A stretch of 17,895 nt of DNA from contig JAUQYW010000712.1 of NCBI GenBank assembly GCA_030587525.1, forward strand, positions 1 through 17,895, read 5' to 3'. Numbering within the stretch: the first letter of the stretch is position 1; the number at the start of each line of letters is the position of its first letter. This stretch comes from Candidatus Sigynarchaeota archaeon (GTDB lineage: Archaea; Asgardarchaeota; Lokiarchaeia; Sigynarchaeales; Sigynarchaeaceae). The notes under the pieces were generated by a model that saw only the letters and a list, made by a program, of their open reading frames with translations, ran no database searches and was not told the DNA's origin. Positions 13,373 to 17,895 of the stretch are shown here, one piece after another. The position numbers and the translations under genes are program-made.

Positions 13373-15139
13373 ATGCACGAGCCATCTGGAACTCCGATCA
13401 GTATAGAATCGATTCAATTCGAAAGCTTGCAAACGAGCGATTCCGGCGAGAAGATATTATTACCGGAAATGACGCCAGATCAAGTGGACGCGGTTGATCC
13501 GCTTATTCCGCCCACGTCAGGCATCCGTTTGAAGATCCTGGACAACAAGGATGGAAGATATATTTGCCCTGCGTCGAAATATGCCCTCTTCTTGCGATTA
13601 TTCAAGGCAATCAGCATGTTAATGACAGAGAAATTACGGCGCCCTGCAAGAATCCTTTTAACAAGCGACGAGCGACCCACGTCAGACAGGCTCGCGAAAC
13701 ATGCCATGCAAATATTCTCATTCGACGGGCACGAGCTGCTCATCCAGACCGAATCGAAAAAGACAATCTCGCTCGATGCTTACACGCATTCCGGGATGTC
13801 AACGCCGTATTCTAGCGCGTGCATCGCGGTCGTGCCGAACATCGATGCAGTCATCGTCGTCACGGCGAGCCACAACTCGGCGATCTGGAACGGCATCAAG
13901 TTCTATTTCAAGCAGTCAATTCCCATCGCCGGGGACTTGATGAAGGAAATCTCGAAAAAAGCCATCGCGTTGAAGGAGATCCCGCTAAAAAAAGAGGGTC
14001 AAGTGGTGCTCAAGGGGGAGGATCACGAGAGCAGGATAAACAAGTATGTCAAGGATGTTCTCAAGGAAATCATCCCTATCCAGGGAATCAAAGGCTCGCC
14101 CGTCGTGCTCTGGCCGTACATGGGTGCCGCCAAGGAAATTCATGAGCTGCTCACTCACTACGGCGTGAATGTTATCAAGATAAACAAGACCATGGAACCA
14201 CCAGATCCCACCGTGAACTTGCCATTCGAAGAGGTCAAGGGATATCTAGAGAAGAATAACTCGAAATTGGCGATTCTCCTCGATGCAGACAGGGATCGAA
14301 TCGTGTTCATCATCAAGATTGGAAACAACTACGTACAACTCAATCCCAACGAGCTGTACACGTCGATGCACAACTTGCTGTTCGACAAGTTCGGGAAGAA
14401 AATCATCAACGTGCGAACCGTGCCCAGCGACCCGCGCAGCGACAACAAGGCCATATGCACCATCGAAACGGGGGTCGGTTACAAGCACCTCGGGGTGGTC
14501 CAGTATCTTGCATGCGGCATCGACGTTGACAAGTCCCAGTTTGAATCCTCCTTGATCTACGGCAAGACCAAGGGCGCACGGATCAAGATCGATTCTTCAT
14601 CCAAGCTCTTCGATTTCCTCGGCAGCAACGTGCCGAAAACGAAGGACGTGGTCCTCATGGTGCTCTGGGAGGAAAGCGGCGGGCACACGGTGAACCTCGT
14701 TAAGCCCAAGTTCAAGGACGGCAAGATTGAACGACTGGAACCATGCTTCCCGCTGATCGGTGACAAGTTCCCGGCTCCTGCCATCGTGCTCCTTGCCGAG
14801 CTGATCGGCCGCGGCAATAACTTGCTCGACGCTATCGACGCGTCGATCACCGGCATTCGCGTGGAAATAGAGGCGGATGATAAGCGCAAGCAAGCGATTA
14901 TGAAAGCGCTTGAAGAACGAGTTAACCAGGAAATCAAGGTTGGTGACATGCAGTACAAGGTCGTTGATTACCGGGACAACCAGGGATTGCTGGACATAAT
15001 CGGCCTTGCCGGGGAGCGATCGACCATCTACGCACGCCCGAGCGGGACGGGAAACAGCGTCAGGATTTATCTCTTCGGCGATAAAACCAGCGGTAAAGCC
15101 GAGCTCGAACGTGTCGCGGAATATTTAAAAAAGATATGA
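13373..15139 (+). CDS. Alpha-D-phosphohexomutase (phosphoglucomutase/phosphomannomutase superfamily)
   Basis: 588 residues with all four superfamily sites: the phosphoserine loop TASHN (S166), the magnesium loop DADRDR (D304, D306, D308), the sugar-binding loop W432-E-E-S-G-G-H, and the phosphate-binding loop R555-P-S-G-T-G. The enzyme moves a phosphate between C1 and C6 of a hexose via a bisphosphate intermediate, feeding glycogen, cell-surface glycan or nucleotide-sugar synthesis. Deviations from the usual pattern: SHNS instead of SHNP, DADRDRI in place of DPDADRV, and GTG instead of GTE. It is longer than typical archaeal phosphomannomutases (about 450 residues), nearer the size of eukaryotic phosphoglucomutases, with about 60 extra N-terminal residues before the first domain. 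Substrate specificity cannot be assigned. It is transcribed alone and converges with the proline-rich membrane protein gene. Confidence 0.88.
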   Translation: MHEPSGTPISIESIQFESLQTSDSGEKILLPEMTPDQVDAVDPLIPPTSGIRLKILDNKDGRYICPASKYALFLRLFKAISMLMTEKLRRPARILLTSDERPTSDRLAKHAMQIFSFDGHELLIQTESKKTISLDAYTHSGMSTPYSSACIAVVPNIDAVIVVTASHNSAIWNGIKFYFKQSIPIAGDLMKEISKKAIALKEIPLKKEGQVVLKGEDHESRINKYVKDVLKEIIPIQGIKGSPVVLWPYMGAAKEIHELLTHYGVNVIKINKTMEPPDPTVNLPFEEVKGYLEKNNSKLAILLDADRDRIVFIIKIGNNYVQLNPNELYTSMHNLLFDKFGKKIINVRTVPSDPRSDNKAICTIETGVGYKHLGVVQYLACGIDVDKSQFESSLIYGKTKGARIKIDSSSKLFDFLGSNVPKTKDVVLMVLWEESGGHTVNLVKPKFKDGKIERLEPCFPLIGDKFPAPAIVLLAELIGRGNNLLDAIDASITGIRVEIEADDKRKQAIMKALEERVNQEIKVGDMQYKVVDYRDNQGLLDIIGLAGERSTIYARPSGTGNSVRIYLFGDKTSGKAELERVAEYLKKI

Positions 15140-15193
15140 TCTCTTTCTCTTTTTTTTGCCGTCGAAAACATCGGCTTCAACTAAAACATACAT
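15140..15193. terminator. Convergent spacer with T8 run
   Basis: CTCTTTCTCTTTTTTTTGCC follows the stop of the plus-strand gene directly (T8 at 15151-15158). It is a typical archaeal U-tract terminator. The 54-base spacer has no other visible element. Confidence 0.5.
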
Positions 15194-17464
15194 CTATTCC
15201 TGGATGATTCCCGGGATGAGGATCGTCTTGCCGGAGAACCGGAGGATCCCTTTATCCTGCAATTTCTTGAGAGCTGCGAGGACCATCTCTTCTTGTGCGT
15301 TGAGCAATGAAACGATGTTATCCTTCGTGAACTCTTTCAACGGCGTGCCCAGGGCGAGTTGTATGATGCCGAGCTCGTCGGGGGCGAGCTGGATATCCTT
15401 GAAGAGAACGAGCTTGTCGTCGCCGGCCATGTCGATGATGTTCGAGATCATGCCCATAGACTTGACGACTTCTAGCGTGGACGCGAATTTCGCGTCATTA
15501 ACGGGACTGCCCACCTCTTGATCAAGCAATAACTTCAATTTCTTGAGCTGCATCACGCCACCGTTCACGATTTCTTGCTTTTCATAAACGGAAAGGATTT
15601 TCTCTGCAAGCATCTCCACATCGTTAGACGTTGCCGGTGCACCAGCCTTTCCAACCGTTTCCGTTGCCAGCAACTCCATTTGATCGACGGGTTTACCTTC
15701 CTTGTCGAAAATACGCATGTTCGACTTCTCTTTTCCGCTGGAAAACGAGGACTGCTTCTCCAGCTCAGCAACAGCACCCATCAAGTCATCGATATCGAGT
15801 TGCCGTTGGGTCTCGTTGATGGGCGTCACATTTCCGATCTGCACGTATTTTTCTGATGCTTGGTCTTCCACCTCCGCGCCTTCACCTTTTTCCACGGGAG
15901 GCGAAATTGGTAGCTTAGGTTTTGCAATCGGTGTTGGTTTCGTCAACGCCACTGGTTTTGCCACGGGTATTACTGGTTTCGCGACCGGCGGGAGCGTCGA
16001 AACTGCCGGTAACTTGGGCACTTGCGGCGCCACGGGTGTAGCGGGAACGCTCGGAGCCGGAGCTGAAGGCTTAGATGGCGCGGTCTTGGGAATTTCTTTC
16101 ACAGCCGGTAATCCTTTTACGGGTAATGGTTTCAACGAAGGCAAAGGTTTCGCCGGGGTTTCTGCCGCCGGGGCTTCTTTTGGTTTCGGGGGCAGTGGAG
16201 CCACCTTCGGAACCGCGGGCACCGCAGGAATAGGGGGAGAAACGCGCTTTTCCTGCGTCGGGGGCACGGCCGGCGTTTTCGGTATCGAGGGTGTCGATGG
16301 CGTGGCTGGGACCTTCGGTGCAGTTGCCGCGGGCGGCTTCGATGGGAGGCCAGGAACGGGTGGCACTTTCGGTACACCAGGCATGGGTGGAACAGTTGGG
16401 GTTTTTGCCGCGGGTATTGCTGGAACGGGCGGGGCACCTTTTACTTGGCCGGTTGGCTTCGCGACGGGCATGCTTGCCTTTGGTTCCACGAGATTTGTAG
16501 GTTGCTGCGCTGCCGCGGCCGCGGCCTTTCTTGCCTCTTGTTTTTGCTTGATGTTCTCCCGGTCTTTTGCCGTGATCAAACCTTCAGCTACCAGCTTGTC
16601 ACCCTTGATTTGCAAGATGTTCAATGCTTGCAAGTGGCCGATGATCTCGTTGAGAAAATCATCCTCCCAGCCGAATAGCATCTTGGCTTTTTGCCGGGTC
16701 ATCTCGTCCTCGCTTGCGATGGCCGCGAGCAAGACCTTTTCTGCAATTTTTAACTCTCTGCACTCGGCAGTGAATGCCACGGCAATGGTTTTAGGATTGA
16801 GTTCGAAGAGGTCGATGACTTCCTTGCTCTTCTTCATAAGCTGGAGCGCGTTGCGAATGTCTTTCGGATCAAATGCTCGTGGCAAGAAAGACATGAGCTT
16901 CTCGATCTGGAGTAGCCCATACTTGCGGATGTTCGTGTCGGACGTGATCTTGCGAATGCCTTGCGTGATCGTGTCCATCCAAAGACCGTATCCCACGTTG
17001 GAAAATCGCTCGTCGACATCCTCGATGGGCGTTTCCTTTTCAAGTTCCTCGAGCTTGGTAGCGGCCTTGAGCAGCTCTTCCATGTCGGACTTGCGCTGCG
17101 CCTCGGACACGGGCTCTGCAGAACCATATTGCTTGAGGAGCTTGGCTCCTTCCTTGATGAGCTCCATCTCCTGGGTCTTGCCCATGTCGAGAAACTTCTT
17201 CGCCACCGCCTCGGGAATGGCCGCCGGTGCTTGCTCGGAGATCTTTTTCTTGGTCTCCGTGATGAGTGCCATGGTCTTCTGCTGCTTCTCGATGAACTGC
17301 GATTTTTTATCATCTGATACATTCTCGAGCAATTCCTTTATCGTGACGCGGCGGCTGTGTTGTTTTTGGCCGTATTTTTTCTGGTAATAATACACATAAC
17401 CGATGATGAACGCTGCGCTGTATCCGAAGATGATCATAGTGAGAAAGAAGGGGATCGACAACAT
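15194..17464 (-). CDS. Membrane-anchored protein with coiled-coil, winged-helix-like and long proline-rich segments
   Basis: 756 residues, no named family recognised. Residues 5-28 are a single N-terminal transmembrane helix (PFFLTMIIFGYSAAFIIGYV) followed by a basic cluster, so the bulk is probably cytosolic. Residues 40-160 are charged, helical and partly coiled-coil. Residues about 240-318 look like a winged helix (LLAAIASEDEM, then FLNEIIGHLQALNILQI and KGDKLVAEGLI). An alanine run leads into a proline-rich tract (about 335-525) with many PxxP, PPVPAIP and PPMPGVP units. The C-terminal region (about 530-756) contains two further winged-helix-like units, the last being FTKDNIVSLLNAQEEMVLAALKKLQDKGIL, then a short beta hairpin. 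Proline tracts of this kind bind SH3, WW or profilin-type modules, and Asgard archaea encode profilins. A Rag-like GTPase gene precedes it on the same strand. Function unknown; a scaffold at the membrane is my inference. Confidence 0.7.
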   Translation of the reverse strand: MLSIPFFLTMIIFGYSAAFIIGYVYYYQKKYGQKQHSRRVTIKELLENVSDDKKSQFIEKQQKTMALITETKKKISEQAPAAIPEAVAKKFLDMGKTQEMELIKEGAKLLKQYGSAEPVSEAQRKSDMEELLKAATKLEELEKETPIEDVDERFSNVGYGLWMDTITQGIRKITSDTNIRKYGLLQIEKLMSFLPRAFDPKDIRNALQLMKKSKEVIDLFELNPKTIAVAFTAECRELKIAEKVLLAAIASEDEMTRQKAKMLFGWEDDFLNEIIGHLQALNILQIKGDKLVAEGLITAKDRENIKQKQEARKAAAAAAQQPTNLVEPKASMPVAKPTGQVKGAPPVPAIPAAKTPTVPPMPGVPKVPPVPGLPSKPPAATAPKVPATPSTPSIPKTPAVPPTQEKRVSPPIPAVPAVPKVAPLPPKPKEAPAAETPAKPLPSLKPLPVKGLPAVKEIPKTAPSKPSAPAPSVPATPVAPQVPKLPAVSTLPPVAKPVIPVAKPVALTKPTPIAKPKLPISPPVEKGEGAEVEDQASEKYVQIGNVTPINETQRQLDIDDLMGAVAELEKQSSFSSGKEKSNMRIFDKEGKPVDQMELLATETVGKAGAPATSNDVEMLAEKILSVYEKQEIVNGGVMQLKKLKLLLDQEVGSPVNDAKFASTLEVVKSMGMISNIIDMAGDDKLVLFKDIQLAPDELGIIQLALGTPLKEFTKDNIVSLLNAQEEMVLAALKKLQDKGILRFSGKTILIPGIIQE
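15889..16440 (-). repeat. Proline-rich low-complexity repeat tract
   Basis: This segment encodes about 185 residues of irregular P-x-P and P-P-x-P units interspersed with alanine, valine and lysine. It is low-complexity at protein level but not a simple DNA tandem repeat. It creates a long glycine-rich open frame on the opposite strand that is an artefact. Confidence 0.8.
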
Positions 17465-17510
17465 GGCTTAGCATCTCGCGGTATGTTCTAATCTAATAAT
17501 ATCAAACAAC

Positions 17511-17520
17511 CATATAAAAT
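17511..17520 (-). promoter_or_regulatory. TATA box of the proline-rich membrane protein gene
   Basis: CATATAAAAT reads ATTTTATATG on the minus strand, a strong archaeal TATA match. Its centre is about 51 bases before ATG 17464, predicting a leader of about 25 bases and an own promoter separate from the upstream GTPase gene. Confidence 0.5.
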
Positions 17521-17646
17521 TGGTCGATTCAATGACATTCTGACTCTCATTAACGGAACAGGCTATGACCTGGATTGATGACGATTTAACCGTATAGAGC
17601 TTCCGGAATCGTGATGACCGACCCCGAAATGATACAAATGAAGGAT

Positions 17647-17895
17647 TCAAAAAGGAATCGTGAGCAAGTTGGTGGTTAGCTCGAGCAATGCCTGGAATGA
17701 TTCCCTCCGAAACTCTTGTTTTAAACTCGTGAGAAAAATCGAGAAGTCCAGGAATTTATTATTTTTTTTGAAAACGTAATCTTGAAGCTCGTTCTTGATC
17801 TTGAACTTGATTTTGTCCATATCTGCGCTCGTTTTTCCGGCAGGATATTTATCATACTTGTGCCCGATGACATGGAAAACCGACTTCGGGGAAAG
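17647..17895 (-). CDS. Rag/Gtr-like small GTPase, C-terminal part only (gene continues beyond window)
   Basis: A minus-strand frame is open from base 17895 to a TGA at 17647-17649, giving 82 residues with no start in the window. It begins within the G4 guanine-specificity region VFHVIGHKYD; HKxD instead of NKxD is typical of Rag/Gtr GTPases. After a charged helix (DKIKFKIKNELQDYVF) comes LDFSIFLTSLKQEFRRESF, matching the Rag segment F-x-L-T-S-I (G5) followed by a helix. The protein stops right after the GTPase fold, so it lacks the C-terminal roadblock-like domain found in eukaryotic Rags. P-loop and switch regions lie outside the window. Lies upstream of, and on the same strand as, the proline-rich membrane protein gene, 182 bases apart. 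Confidence 0.65.
   Translation of the reverse strand, partial: LSPKSVFHVIGHKYDKYPAGKTSADMDKIKFKIKNELQDYVFKKNNKFLDFSIFLTSLKQEFRRESFQALLELTTNLLTIPF

Noticed and set aside
15702..17387. 561-residue plus-strand open frame, glycine/phenylalanine-rich
   Set aside because: It is the antisense image of the proline-rich membrane protein; proline codons read backwards give glycine codons, and there is no promoter or domain.
4338..17484. Shared 11-mer CATCTCGCGGT at about 4338 and 17472
   Set aside because: Matches of this length are expected by chance in a window of this size, and the flanks do not align.
17468..17650. 60-residue minus-strand frame between the GTPase and the proline-rich gene
   Set aside because: It overlaps the strong TATA box of the downstream gene and the end of the GTPase frame, with no motifs.

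Overview
The window looks archaeal, most likely from an Asgard (Promethearchaeota) lineage. Supporting signs are a stand-alone roadblock/LC7 protein, the end of a Rag/Gtr-like GTPase (G4 motif HKYD), an SDS22-like leucine-rich-repeat protein, a type II methionine aminopeptidase, coenzyme F420 biosynthesis, a two-subunit LipS1/LipS2 lipoyl synthase, and TATA boxes placed so close to start codons that several transcripts would be leaderless or nearly so. The phylum is an inference; the domain Archaea is well supported.

Layout. 1-2833 (minus) is one reading frame open to the left edge. It encodes a large exported protein with PKD domains, thrombospondin-3-like calcium loops and an eight-bladed FG-GAP-type propeller. 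2834-5377 is a low-density stretch holding a roadblock protein and a zinc-ribbon membrane protein, among fragments that look like C-terminal remnants of surface proteins and of the zinc-ribbon protein. 5378-6907 (plus) is an AT-rich leucine-rich-repeat protein. 7084-9849 (plus) carries a methionine aminopeptidase with an unusual His/Asp-rich N-terminus, then a translationally coupled pair: an FbiB-C-like nitroreductase and CofD, which starts at a CTG overlapping the upstream stop.

9877-12709 (minus) is a compact three-gene operon, lipS1-lplA-lipS2, with overlapping reading frames. It would supply both lipoyl synthase subunits and an LplA/LipM-family ligase or transferase. Upstream of it on the same strand is a PNPOx-like split-barrel flavoprotein, divergent from an alpha-D-phosphohexomutase (13373-15139, plus). 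15194-17464 (minus) is a 756-residue membrane-anchored protein with a very long proline-rich linker between predicted winged-helix domains. The right edge (17647-17895, minus) cuts through the C-terminal part of a Rag/Gtr-like small GTPase.

The genes fall into three themes: cofactor assembly (F420, lipoate, flavin enzymes), cell-surface proteins in active turnover, and Asgard-style small-GTPase/roadblock machinery. The least explained gene is the membrane-anchored proline-rich protein beside the GTPase. The most complete systems are the F420 pair and the lipoate operon.
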